Below the pieces are notes generated by a model. It did no database searches. It saw only the letters and a list, made by a program, of their open reading frames with translations, and was not told where the DNA came from. A stretch of 64,000 bases of DNA from Lysobacteraceae bacterium (GTDB taxonomy: Bacteria > Pseudomonadota > Gammaproteobacteria > Xanthomonadales > Xanthomonadaceae): NCBI GenBank assembly GCA_026005075.1, contig BPKJ01000007.1, positions 1 to 64,000 on the forward strand, written 5' to 3'. The translations under genes were made by a program, and so were the position numbers. This document shows, in pieces, positions 52,476-61,126 of this stretch (position 1 is the first letter of the stretch; the number at the start of each line of letters is the position of its first letter).

Positions 52476-53855
52476 ATGGGCAGGAAGAAGCCAGTGGCGC
52501 CGGTTCCGGCAGAGGTGGAGAGCGAGCTCAAGCGCTGGCTCGAGGGCCATTCCATCACCGAGGTCGAGTGCCTCGTCCCGGACTTCACCGGCAACGCGCG
52601 CGGCAAGATCGTTCCGGCGACCAAGTACTCGCACGAGTGGGGCACCCGCCTGCCGGAGGGGATCTTCGTCACCACCGTCACCGGCGAGTACCCGGACAAC
52701 TACTACGACCTGGTCTCGGCCTCGGACTCGGACATGTACCTGCGGCCCGACGCCGAGACCCGGCGCGTCGTGCCCTGGGCGGCCGACCCCACCGCCCAGA
52801 TCATCCACGACTGCTACACCCGCGACGGTCGGCAGCACGAGCTGGCGCCGCGGAACGTCCTGCGCCGCGTGCTCGAGGCCTTCGCCGAGCGGGGGCTGCG
52901 CCCGGTGGTCGCGCCCGAGGTCGAGTTCTTTCTGGTGCAGAAGAACACCGACCCCGATTTTCCACTGCAGCCGCCGGCCGGACGCAGCGGGCGGCCGGAG
53001 ACCGCCCGGCAGAGCTATTCGGTCGATGCGGTGAACGAGTTCGATCCGATCCTCGACCTCATGTACGACTACTGCGAGGCGATGGAGCTCGACGTCGACA
53101 CCCTGATCCACGAGAGCGGCGCGGCCCAGCTCGAGGTGAACTTCGAGCATGCCGACGCGATGTCGCGGGCCGATCAGGTCTTCCTGTTCAAGCGCGCGAT
53201 GCGGGAGGCCGCCCTGCGCCACGGCGTGTATGCGACCTTTCTTGCCATGCCCATGGAGCACGAGCCGGGAAGCGCCATGCACCTGCACCAGAGCCTCGTC
53301 GATGCCGAGGGCAGGAACCTCTTCGCGGGCAGCCGCACCGGCGAGTACAGCGCGCTGTTCCGCCACTACCTCGGTGGGTTGCAGCGCTATGTCCCAGCGG
53401 CCATGGCCTTCTTCGCACCGAACGTCAACTCCTACCGCCGGCTGGTGCTGGGCGAGGTCTCGCCCAAGAACGTCGAGTGGGGCTACGACAACCGTACCTG
53501 CGGTCTGCGCGTGCCGGTGGACCTTCCCGAGAACAGCCGCGTCGAGAGCCGCTTTGCGGGATCGGACGCCAATCCCTACCTCGCCATCGCCGCGACGCTG
53601 GCCTGCGGCCTGCTGGGCATCCGCGAGCAGCTCGAGCCGGCCCCGCCCATCCCCGGCAATGCGCATGACCGCGGCCTGACCCTGCCGCGCTCGCTGCACG
53701 AGGCACTGGAGCTGCTGCGCCAGTGCAAGCCGCTCGAGGAGCTTCTCGGCAGCCGCTTCGTCGCCGCCTACGCGGCGGTCAAGGAGAAGGAGTACGAGAC
53801 CTACTTCCGGGTCATCTCCAGCTGGGAGCGGGAGTTCCTCCTGCTCAATGTCTGA
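52476..53855 (+). CDS. Second glutamine synthetase family ligase (SpuI/PuuA-like)
   Basis: A 459-residue GS-family enzyme. Core motifs: VVAPEVEFFLVQKN, QLEVNFEH, GSAMHLHQSLVDAEG, FAPNVNSYRRLVLGEVSPKNVEWGYDNRTCGLRVP and SRFAGSDANPYLAIAAT. It is clearly related to the ligase at 50886 but diverged (different insertions; WGYDNRT versus WGFNNRT), so it may act on another polyamine such as spermidine, as in the several GlnA-like paralogs of Pseudomonas. A good ribosome site (GAGGAGAGG) precedes the ATG. It overlaps the aminotransferase gene by 8 bases and starts the plus-strand putrescine run. Confidence 0.87.
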   Translation: MGRKKPVAPVPAEVESELKRWLEGHSITEVECLVPDFTGNARGKIVPATKYSHEWGTRLPEGIFVTTVTGEYPDNYYDLVSASDSDMYLRPDAETRRVVPWAADPTAQIIHDCYTRDGRQHELAPRNVLRRVLEAFAERGLRPVVAPEVEFFLVQKNTDPDFPLQPPAGRSGRPETARQSYSVDAVNEFDPILDLMYDYCEAMELDVDTLIHESGAAQLEVNFEHADAMSRADQVFLFKRAMREAALRHGVYATFLAMPMEHEPGSAMHLHQSLVDAEGRNLFAGSRTGEYSALFRHYLGGLQRYVPAAMAFFAPNVNSYRRLVLGEVSPKNVEWGYDNRTCGLRVPVDLPENSRVESRFAGSDANPYLAIAATLACGLLGIREQLEPAPPIPGNAHDRGLTLPRSLHEALELLRQCKPLEELLGSRFVAAYAAVKEKEYETYFRVISSWEREFLLLNV

Positions 53856-55272
53856 GGGCAGGGGCGTGGACGAAGCGGGGCGTGGCAGCGACGGGGGGTA
53901 CGGGCTCGCGCCGGGGCGGCGGGCGCGACTTCGGCGTCTGGACGCCGCGCATCACCTGCACCCCTTCACGGACAACCGCGAGCTCGCGGCGCGCGGCACA
54001 CGCATCCTCACCCACGGCGAGGGGGTGTACGTCCACGACCAGGACGGCCGACGGCTGCTCGATGCCTTCGCCGGGCTGTGGTGCGTCAACCTCGGCTACG
54101 GCCGTCGCGAGCTGGCCGAGGCCGCGCGCAGGCAGATGGAGGTGCTGCCGTACTACAACAGTTTTTTCGGATGCACCACCGAACCGGCGATCGAACTGGC
54201 CGCGGAGCTGGCCCGGCATGCGCCCCTCGAGCAGGCCATGGCGTTCTTCACCAGTTCGGGATCCGAGGCGATCGACAGCGTGGTGCGTCTGGTGCGGCAC
54301 TTCTGGGCGGTGCAGGGCAAGCCGGAGAAGTCGCACATCATCGGCCGCCGCAACGGCTACCACGGCTCCACCGTCGCTGCGGCCAGTCTCGGCGGCATGG
54401 CGGCGATGCACGGTCAGGGTGGACTGCCCATCCCCGGCATCCACCACATCAATGCGCCGTACTGGTTCGGAGAGGGCGGGTCGCTCTCGCCCGAGGCCTT
54501 CGGTCTGCAGCGCGCGCGGGAGCTGGAGGAGAAGATCCTCGAACTCGGTCCGCAGCGGGTGGCGGCCTTCGTCGCCGAGCCCATCCAGGGTGCCGCCGGA
54601 GTGTTCATTCCGCCTTCGACCTACTGGCCGGAGATCCAGCGCATCTGCCGACGCCATGACGTGCTGCTGGTGGTCGACGAGGTGATCTGCGGGTTCGGGC
54701 GTACCGGGCAGTGGTTCGGTTGCCAGACCTTCGGCATCGAGCCCGACGTGCTGGTGGTCGCCAAGGGACTCACCTCGGGCTACCTGCCGCTGGGCGCCGT
54801 GCTGTTCGGCCCCCGTGTCGGCCGCGTCCTGCAGGAGCGGGGCGGCGAGCTCGCGCATGGCTACACCTACAGCGGCCATCCGGTCTGCTGTGCGGTGGCG
54901 CTGGAAACCCTGCGCATCCTCGAACGCGAGCGGATCATCGAACGCTGCCAGGAGGACACCGGCCCCTACCTTGCCCGGCGCTGGCACGAGCTGGGCACGC
55001 ATCCGCTGGTCGGCGAGGCCCGCATCTGCGGCATGGTCGGCGCGCTCGAGCTCGTTCCCGACCGGCGGGTGCGGGCGTTCTTTCCGGACCGTGGCCGGGT
55101 CGGCGCACGGTGCCGGGATCTCGCGCTGCAAAACGGCCTGATCCTGCGTGCCACCTGGGACACGATGCTGCTCGCGCCGCCTCTGATCATCCGCCGCGAG
55201 GAGATCGACGAGCTGGTCGAGAAGGCGTGGAAGGCCCTCGACCAGACGCAGGCCGAGCTCGCCCGTGGCTGA
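53848..55272 (+). CDS. spuC: Class III aminotransferase, putrescine-pyruvate type (SpuC-like)
   Basis: PLP enzyme that would convert putrescine to 4-aminobutanal. 474 residues. The PLP lysine is in DVLVVAKGLTSGYLPLGAV; the cofactor Asp in LLVVDEVICGFGRTGQWFG; other motifs are FAGLWCVNLGYGRREL and YHGSTVAAASLGGMAAMHG. Sequence blocks such as HHINAPYWF are typical of the SpuC/aminotransferase group. It follows the second ligase and precedes the Pot transporter, so the pathway can be either direct transamination or the gamma-glutamyl route. Start ATG at 53848. Confidence 0.87.
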   Translation: MSEGRGVDEAGRGSDGGYGLAPGRRARLRRLDAAHHLHPFTDNRELAARGTRILTHGEGVYVHDQDGRRLLDAFAGLWCVNLGYGRRELAEAARRQMEVLPYYNSFFGCTTEPAIELAAELARHAPLEQAMAFFTSSGSEAIDSVVRLVRHFWAVQGKPEKSHIIGRRNGYHGSTVAAASLGGMAAMHGQGGLPIPGIHHINAPYWFGEGGSLSPEAFGLQRARELEEKILELGPQRVAAFVAEPIQGAAGVFIPPSTYWPEIQRICRRHDVLLVVDEVICGFGRTGQWFGCQTFGIEPDVLVVAKGLTSGYLPLGAVLFGPRVGRVLQERGGELAHGYTYSGHPVCCAVALETLRILERERIIERCQEDTGPYLARRWHELGTHPLVGEARICGMVGALELVPDRRVRAFFPDRGRVGARCRDLALQNGLILRATWDTMLLAPPLIIRREEIDELVEKAWKALDQTQAELARG

Positions 55273-55330
55273 GCCGGGTCCGGCCCGCGGGGTGGGGCGG
55301 AGGGGCGCTGCCGCGCAGCGGTTCCGGGGG

Positions 55331-55336
55331 TATGAT
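55331..55336 (+). promoter_or_regulatory. -10-like element (TATGAT) before potF
   Basis: TATGAT matches the -10 consensus at 5 of 6 positions, about 60 bases upstream of the potF ATG. No good -35 is visible. It would allow the transporter genes to be expressed apart from the ligase and aminotransferase. Confidence 0.35.
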
Positions 55337-55395
55337 CCGGCGGGCACGGTGCCCGGCGCCCGTCGCGTTCTCGTTGACCTGCTCAGGAGTCTGCC

Positions 55396-56541
55396 ATGCG
55401 CATGTTCCGCTTCCCGCTTGTCGTGCCCATCCTGCTGAGCCTTGCCGCCTGCGGCGGCCAGAAGGCCCCGGAGCAGGCGCAGGGCGAGGCCTCGCCGCCC
55501 AGCCCGGCTCCTGCCGCCCGGGTGGTCAACTTCTACAACTGGTCCGACTACATCGGCGAGGACACGCTGGAGCGGTTCACGGCCGAGACCGGGATCCAGG
55601 TCACCTATGACGTGTTTGACTCCAACGAGACGCTGGAGGCCAAGCTGGTCGCCGGGCACAGCGGCTACGATCTGGTGGTGCCGTCGTTGTCCTTCCTCGG
55701 CCGCCAGATCAAGGCCGGCGTGTTCCAGCCCATCGATCGCAGCCGGCTGAGCCACTACGGCAACCTCGATTCCGCGCTCATGGAGCGCATCGCCAAGGTC
55801 GATCCGGGCAACACCTACGCCGTTCCCTACCTGTGGGGCACCACCGGCATCGGCTACAACGTCGAGAAGCTCAGGCAGGTGCTCGGCGACGATTTCGTGG
55901 TCGACTCGTGGAAGCTGATCTTCGATCCCGCGATCATGTCGAAGCTCGCGGCCTGTGGCGTGGCCTGGCTCGACACCCCCACCGAGCTGGTGCCGATCGC
56001 CCTGAACTACCTTGGCGAGGACCCCAACAGCTTCGACGAGGCCGTCATCGAGAAGGCCGCCACGCTGATGCAGGGGGTGCGCGAGCACGTGCGCTATTTC
56101 CACAGTTCGCAGTACATCAACGATCTCGCCAACGGCGATATCTGCGTGGCGGTCGGCTGGTCCGGCGACGTATTCCAGGCCCGTGACCGCGCCGAGGAGG
56201 CCGGCAACGGTGTCGTGATCGACTACGTGATTCCGAAGGAAGGCGGCGTGCTCTGGTTCGACATGCTTGCCATTCCGAAGGACGCCGAGCACGTCGCCGA
56301 GGCGCATGCGCTGATCGATTACCTGCTGCGTCCCGAGGTGATGGCGGGCATCCAGAACTACGTGACCTACGCGAGCCCCAACCTTGCCGCGCTGCCGTTG
56401 GTGGACGAGGAGATCCGCAACAATCCCGCGGTCTACCCGCCCGAGGAGGTCAAGCAGCGGCTGTTCACGCTCGCCGTTCTGCCGCCCGACGTCGATCGCG
56501 TCTACACCCGGCTCTGGACCCGCCTCAAGACCGGGCACTGA
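55396..56541 (+). CDS. potF: Putrescine/spermidine ABC transporter substrate-binding lipoprotein
   Basis: Periplasmic receptor of the PotFGHI importer. 381 residues. Unlike E. coli PotF, the N-terminus is a lipoprotein signal (LLSLAACGGQKAPEQ) followed by a Pro/Ala linker, so it should be anchored to the membrane. The mature part reads VVNFYNWSDYIGEDTLERF, the typical PotF/PotD start, then VPYLWGTTGIGYNVEKL and the ligand-binding WSGDVFQARDR. It is the first gene of a four-gene transporter operon. Confidence 0.93.
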   Translation: MRMFRFPLVVPILLSLAACGGQKAPEQAQGEASPPSPAPAARVVNFYNWSDYIGEDTLERFTAETGIQVTYDVFDSNETLEAKLVAGHSGYDLVVPSLSFLGRQIKAGVFQPIDRSRLSHYGNLDSALMERIAKVDPGNTYAVPYLWGTTGIGYNVEKLRQVLGDDFVVDSWKLIFDPAIMSKLAACGVAWLDTPTELVPIALNYLGEDPNSFDEAVIEKAATLMQGVREHVRYFHSSQYINDLANGDICVAVGWSGDVFQARDRAEEAGNGVVIDYVIPKEGGVLWFDMLAIPKDAEHVAEAHALIDYLLRPEVMAGIQNYVTYASPNLAALPLVDEEIRNNPAVYPPEEVKQRLFTLAVLPPDVDRVYTRLWTRLKTGH

Positions 56542-56544
56542 GCG

Positions 56545-57723
56545 GTGGCGGACGCGCTGGCCGAAGCCGCCGCGGGGGGCGGGCGCGAAGCGGCCCCGGT
56601 CATGCCGGGCGTCGCCCGCACCGACCATCTCGGCGCGGACGGGTACGTACGCATCGAGGGCTTGCGCAAGGAGTTCGACGGGTTCGTGGCCGTCGACGGG
56701 GTCAGTCTGTCGATCCGCAAGGGCGAGATCTTCGCGCTGCTCGGCGCCTCGGGATGCGGCAAGTCCACCTTGCTCAGGATGCTGGCGGGCTTCGAGAGGC
56801 CGACGGCGGGCTCGGTCTGGATCGACGGCGCGTGCATGGATGGGCTGCCGCCGTATCGGCGGCCCACCAACATGATGTTCCAGAGCTACGCGCTGTTTCC
56901 CCACATGACCGTGGAACAGAACGTCGCCTTCGGTCTGCAGCAGGAGGGGCTGCCTCGCGCCGAGGTCGCGCGCCGCGTCGAGGAGATGCTGGCACTGGTG
57001 CAGATGACCCGCTTCGCCAGACGCCGGCCTCATCAGCTGTCCGGAGGGCAGCAGCAGCGGGTGGCGCTGGCGAGGTCGCTCGCCAAGGGCCCCAAGCTGC
57101 TGCTGCTGGACGAGCCGATGGGGGCCCTGGACAGGAAGCTTCGCACCCAGATGCAGCTCGAGCTGGCCAACATCATCGAGCGGCAGGGGGTGACCTGCGT
57201 GATGGTGACCCACGATCAGGAAGAAGCCATGACCATGGCGCACCGCATCGCGATCATGGATGCAGGGCGCATCCTGCAGGTCGGCAGCCCGGACGAGGTC
57301 TACGAGCAGCCCAATTCGCGCTTCACCGCCGGCTTCATCGGATCGGTCAACCTGCTGGAAGGGACGATCGACGAGGACGAGACCGACCACATCACCATCG
57401 TCTGCCCGGAGGTCGATGCCACCGTGTACGTGGGGCATGGGGTGTCCGGCTATTCCGGGCAGGAGGTGGCCCTTGCCCTGCGTCCGGAGAAGATCCGCAT
57501 CAGCCGCGACGAACCGCCCCAGCCGCACAACAAGGTGCGCGGCCGCATCGAGGACATCGCCTATTTCGGCAGCCACTCGGTCTACCACGTCGAGCTGGCC
57601 AGTGGCCGGCGTCTCCTGGTCAATGCCGCCAACGACCGGCGCTGGGCCTCGGAAGCCTTCACCTGGGGCGATGAGGTCTGGCTGAGCTGGGGCGAGAACG
57701 AGGGAGTGGTGCTGTCCTCATGA
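56545..57723 (+). CDS. potG: Putrescine ABC transporter ATP-binding protein
   Basis: ATPase of the putrescine importer. 392 residues. Walker A: LLGASGCGKSTLLRMLAG; signature: HQLSGGQQQRVALARSLAKG; Walker B: LLLLDEPMGALDRKLRTQM; switch His in VMVTHDQEEAMTMAHR. The C-terminal ~110 residues form the TOBE regulatory domain typical of PotA/PotG. GTG start 3 bases after potF; stop overlaps potH (ATGA). Confidence 0.95.
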   Translation: MADALAEAAAGGGREAAPVMPGVARTDHLGADGYVRIEGLRKEFDGFVAVDGVSLSIRKGEIFALLGASGCGKSTLLRMLAGFERPTAGSVWIDGACMDGLPPYRRPTNMMFQSYALFPHMTVEQNVAFGLQQEGLPRAEVARRVEEMLALVQMTRFARRRPHQLSGGQQQRVALARSLAKGPKLLLLDEPMGALDRKLRTQMQLELANIIERQGVTCVMVTHDQEEAMTMAHRIAIMDAGRILQVGSPDEVYEQPNSRFTAGFIGSVNLLEGTIDEDETDHITIVCPEVDATVYVGHGVSGYSGQEVALALRPEKIRISRDEPPQPHNKVRGRIEDIAYFGSHSVYHVELASGRRLLVNAANDRRWASEAFTWGDEVWLSWGENEGVVLSS

Positions 57724-58631
57724 GCGGCGGCGATCGATGGCGGCTGCTCCCGGGCCCGCGGTGGCTCGTCATCGGCGTGCCCTACGCGTGGATGCTGCTG
57801 TTTTTCGCGCTGCCCTTCCTGATCGTGCTCAAGATCAGCTTCGCCAAGGCGGCGGTGGCGATGCCGCCCTACACCAGCCTGCTGGTCTGGGCCGACAACG
57901 CGCTGACCCTGGTCCTGAACCTCGACAACTATGCCTACCTGCTGCGCGATGCCCTCTACGCGAACGCCTATCTGAGTTCGCTGCGCATCGCCCTGGTCTC
58001 GACCCTGCTCTGCCTGCTGATCGGCTACCCGATGGCCTACGCGATCGCGCGGATGAAGCCGGCGCTGCGCAACGTGATGATCATGCTGGTGGTGCTGCCG
58101 TCCTGGACCTCGTTCCTGATCCGGATCTACGCATGGATCGGCATCCTCAAGAGCAACGGTCTGCTCAACCAGTTCCTGCTCTGGCTCGGCCTGATCGATG
58201 CCCCCCTGCAGATCCTCTACACCGATGCGGCGGTGTACATCGGCATCGTCTACGCCTACCTGCCGTTCATGGTGCTGCCGCTGTACGCGCATCTGGTCAA
58301 GCTCGACCTGCGCCTGCTCGAGGCCGCCGAGGACCTTGGCGCCCGCCCGTGGAAGGTGTTCTGGCGCGTCACCCTGCCGCTGTCGCGGCCGGGGATCGTC
58401 GCCGGTTCCATGCTGGTGCTGATCCCGGTGGTCGGGGAGTTCGTGATCCCGGAGATGCTCGGTAGCCCGGACACGCTGATGATCGGGCGCGTCCTGTGGC
58501 AGGAGTTCTTCAGCAACCGTGACTGGCCGGTGGCCTCCGCGGTGGCGATCGTGATGCTGCTGATCCTGCTGGTCCCGATCGTGCTGTTCCATCGAGCCCA
58601 GGCACGGCAGCTGGAGGACCGGCTGACATGA
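57720..58631 (+). CDS. potH: Putrescine ABC transporter permease PotH
   Basis: Inner-membrane permease, 303 residues with six helices. The cytoplasmic EAA loop that contacts PotG is EAAEDLGARPWKVFWRVTLP. MYVCLPFMVLP-like YAYLPFMVLPLYAHL and FIPEMLGSPDTLMIG near the end fit PotH/PotB. Both ends overlap neighbours by 4 bases. Confidence 0.94.
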   Translation: MSGGDRWRLLPGPRWLVIGVPYAWMLLFFALPFLIVLKISFAKAAVAMPPYTSLLVWADNALTLVLNLDNYAYLLRDALYANAYLSSLRIALVSTLLCLLIGYPMAYAIARMKPALRNVMIMLVVLPSWTSFLIRIYAWIGILKSNGLLNQFLLWLGLIDAPLQILYTDAAVYIGIVYAYLPFMVLPLYAHLVKLDLRLLEAAEDLGARPWKVFWRVTLPLSRPGIVAGSMLVLIPVVGEFVIPEMLGSPDTLMIGRVLWQEFFSNRDWPVASAVAIVMLLILLVPIVLFHRAQARQLEDRLT

Positions 58632-59476
58632 ACCGGGGCGTCTCTTCCTTCACCGGATGGCTGCTCGCCGCTGGCCTTTTGTTCCTGTATGCGCCGATCC
58701 TCAGCCTGGTCGTCTATTCCTTCAACGAATCACGGCTGGTCACGGTCTGGTCCGGGCTGTCGGTGAAGTGGTACGGCGAGCTGTTCGCGGACCGGCAGAT
58801 GATGGATGCCGCATGGATCAGCCTGAAGGTCGCTTTCCTCACCGCCTGCGCCGCCGTGGTGCTCGGCACGATGGCGGCGATGAGCCTGGTGCGGATGCGT
58901 CACTTTCCCGGCAAGACCCTTCTCGCGGCCATGATCACCGCCCCGCTGGTCATGCCGGAGGTCATCCTCGGACTGTCGATGCTGCTGATGTTCGTCACCC
59001 TCTCCGACCTGTTCGGCATCGCCGGCACGCGCGGTGTGGAGACCATCTGGGCCGCGCATGTCACCTTCACGCTCGCCTTCGTGACCATCGTCGTCGCCTC
59101 CCGCCTGTCCGAGCTGGACCGGGCGCTGGAGGAGGCGGCGATGGACCTCGGGGCAGGGCGGGTCAAGGTGTTTTTCGTGATCACCCTGCCGATCATCGCG
59201 CCGGCGCTGGTGTCGGCGTGGCTGCTGGCCTTCACCCTTTCGCTGGATGACCTGGTGATCGCCAGCTTCGTGTCCGGACCTTCCTCGACCACGCTGCCGA
59301 TGAAGGTGTTCAGCTCGGTGCGGCTCGGGGTCAGTCCCAAGGTCAACGCCCTGGCAACGCTGCTGATCCTCGTTGTCAGCCTCGCGGCGCTGCTGGCCTG
59401 GTGGCTGCTTGCGCGCGAGGAGAAACGGCGCCAGCGCGAGGTCCAGGCGGCGCTGCGCGCCGACCAAGAGGCCTAG
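58628..59476 (+). CDS. potI: Putrescine ABC transporter permease PotI
   Basis: Second permease of the putrescine importer, 282 residues and about six helices. The EAA loop is EAAMDLGAGRVKVFFVITLP; the start has FLYAPILSLVVYSFNESRLV, typical of PotI/PotC. The TAG stop lies in CTAG, which is read as TAG on both strands: the convergent esterase gene uses the same four bases for its own stop. Confidence 0.94.
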   Translation: MNRGVSSFTGWLLAAGLLFLYAPILSLVVYSFNESRLVTVWSGLSVKWYGELFADRQMMDAAWISLKVAFLTACAAVVLGTMAAMSLVRMRHFPGKTLLAAMITAPLVMPEVILGLSMLLMFVTLSDLFGIAGTRGVETIWAAHVTFTLAFVTIVVASRLSELDRALEEAAMDLGAGRVKVFFVITLPIIAPALVSAWLLAFTLSLDDLVIASFVSGPSSTTLPMKVFSSVRLGVSPKVNALATLLILVVSLAALLAWWLLAREEKRRQREVQAALRADQEA

Positions 59477-60141
59477 GCGGCGACCAGCCGCCGCTCCAGC
59501 CAGTCGGCGAGGTCACGGATCTCCTCGATGCAGACGGCATGCTGCATCGGGTATTCGTGCCAGTCGACCCGCACTCCCATGCCTTGCAGCCATTCTGCCG
59601 AGCGCCTGCCGGCAGCGTGCGGAACCACCGGGTCCATCCGGCCGTGGGCCATGAACACCGGCAGCGCCCGGCCCTCGGGCGTGGCTTCGACGGCCGTGGC
59701 CTCGGCCAGCGGTAGGTAGGTGGACAGGGCGACCAGTCCGGCGAGGGGACGGCGGCTGCGCAGCCCGGCGGCCAGGGTGATCGCGCCGCCCTGCGAGAAG
59801 CCGGCGAGGAGAATCCGTGCGGGCGGGATGCCGCGCTCGACCTCGCGGTCGATCAGCGCTTCCACCTGCGCGATCGCGTCACGGATGCCGGGCTCGTCCT
59901 CGCCTCGCTGGGTGAAGTCGAGACCGAGGATGTCGTACCAGGCCCGCATCCGCATGCCGCCGTTGATGGTCACCGGGCGTACCGGCGCATGCGGAAACAC
60001 GAAACGCAGGCCGGGCCAGTGCGGGCGGACCAGCTCCGGCACGATGGGCGCGAAGTCATGGCCGTCGGCGCCGAGTCCGTGCAGCCAGAGGATGGCGTGC
60101 GTGGGATCGGGGCGGGTGAGGGTCTCGATGCAGTCGAGCAT
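59473..60141 (-). CDS. Phospholipase/carboxylesterase family alpha/beta hydrolase
   Basis: A 222-residue cytoplasmic hydrolase of the carboxylesterase 2 (Est/lysophospholipase-like) family. Nucleophile Ser is in LLAGFSQGGAITLAAGL, Asp in HGRMDPVVPHAAG and His in YPMQHAVCIEEI. The N-terminal WLHGLGADGHDFAPIVPEL is the oxyanion region of the family. I chose the ATG at 60141 (MLDCIETLT) since homologs usually start so; an ATG at 60192 gives 17 more residues and has a slightly better ribosome site. Substrate unknown; short-chain esters are typical. Confidence 0.88.
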   Translation of the reverse strand: MLDCIETLTRPDPTHAILWLHGLGADGHDFAPIVPELVRPHWPGLRFVFPHAPVRPVTINGGMRMRAWYDILGLDFTQRGEDEPGIRDAIAQVEALIDREVERGIPPARILLAGFSQGGAITLAAGLRSRRPLAGLVALSTYLPLAEATAVEATPEGRALPVFMAHGRMDPVVPHAAGRRSAEWLQGMGVRVDWHEYPMQHAVCIEEIRDLADWLERRLVAA

Positions 60142-60220
60142 GGTGCGGGCCGGAGGGAAAGCCCTGAAGTGTGCGTGCTTGGCGCTTTTCATGCCAGCCC
60201 CCGCAGCCCACAATGGGCGG

Positions 60221-60982
60221 ATGAGGACGACCGAGTTTCCCGTCTGGCGCCTTGGCGACGGACCGCCGGCTGAACTGGTCCGCGAGCAGGGCTTCGCGCT
60301 GCTCGGGCCGGAGGCGACCCGCGGCTTGTGCGGCAGCCTTGCCATGGCGCTGGACACGCTGCCCGTGTTCTGGGAGGACCTGCCGCTCGACGAATACCTG
60401 CGCGATGGCGGCCGCTACCGCAGACGGCGGCATGCCTCGCTGCGGGTCCAGCCGCCGGCGATCGAGATCGCGCCGCGGCGGCCGCATTGGCAGCCGCTGG
60501 AGTACAACGCCCTGCACGGCGGCCTGCAGCGCTGGTTCGCCCCCTGCAGCGAGGCCTTCCTCGCGGCGCCCGCGCTGCGCGCGCTCCTGCGCGGGCTGGC
60601 CCAGGTCTTCCAGGCAGCGGCCGGGAGGACGCTCCCCTTCGTCGAGCTGCACCAGTTCCGCATCGACACCAGCGAGGGCATCGGCAGACCGACACCGGAA
60701 GGTGCGCACCGCGACGGGGTCGACTACGTCGCGGTCGTCCTCGTCGCACGCCATGCGGTGCGCGGCGGCGAGACCCGTGTGTTCCAGGCCGACGGCCCGG
60801 CGGGGATCCGTTTCGTGATGGACAGGCCGTGGACGGCGCTGCTGCTGGACGACGCGCGCATGATCCACGAGACCACACCCCTGCAGCCGGATGGCGCACC
60901 GGGCTGGCGCGACACCCTGGTGCTCACCTTCCGCGCCGATGGCTTCCTCGACCCTCCGGAGCCGGGCGAGCCCAGGTCCTGA
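60221..60982 (+). CDS. 2OG-Fe(II) dioxygenase family protein (2OG-Fe_Oxy_2 type)
   Basis: A 253-residue protein of the 2OG-Fe(II) oxygenase family that includes bacterial free-amino-acid hydroxylases such as L-isoleucine dioxygenase (PF10014). The iron-binding HxD...H facial triad can be seen: His and Asp in EGAHRDGVDYVAV and the distal His in DARMIHETTPLQ. An Arg in WRDTLVLTFR probably binds 2-oxoglutarate. The family start is typical (VREQGFALLGPEA). It is divergent from the esterase gene across 79 bases. Substrate unknown; a free amino acid is a fair guess. Confidence 0.85.
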   Translation: MRTTEFPVWRLGDGPPAELVREQGFALLGPEATRGLCGSLAMALDTLPVFWEDLPLDEYLRDGGRYRRRRHASLRVQPPAIEIAPRRPHWQPLEYNALHGGLQRWFAPCSEAFLAAPALRALLRGLAQVFQAAAGRTLPFVELHQFRIDTSEGIGRPTPEGAHRDGVDYVAVVLVARHAVRGGETRVFQADGPAGIRFVMDRPWTALLLDDARMIHETTPLQPDGAPGWRDTLVLTFRADGFLDPPEPGEPRS

Positions 60983-61126
60983 CACCACGCCGACCGCGTG
61001 ACGCAACGGCGGGGAAGGGCAGCGTGCGCGGCCGAGCGCGCGGCGCCGGTGAGCACGATCCGCCTGCTGCGAGCGAAGCGCGGGGAGAACGGCGCGTGGA
61101 CGTGGCAGAATGCCCGCGAGTCATGC

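Noticed and set aside
61049-61126. GTG at 61049 as the start of the GAF-GGDEF-EAL protein
   Set aside because: It would add 26 residues without any domain and has no good ribosome site; the ATG at 61127 is simpler, though not proven.
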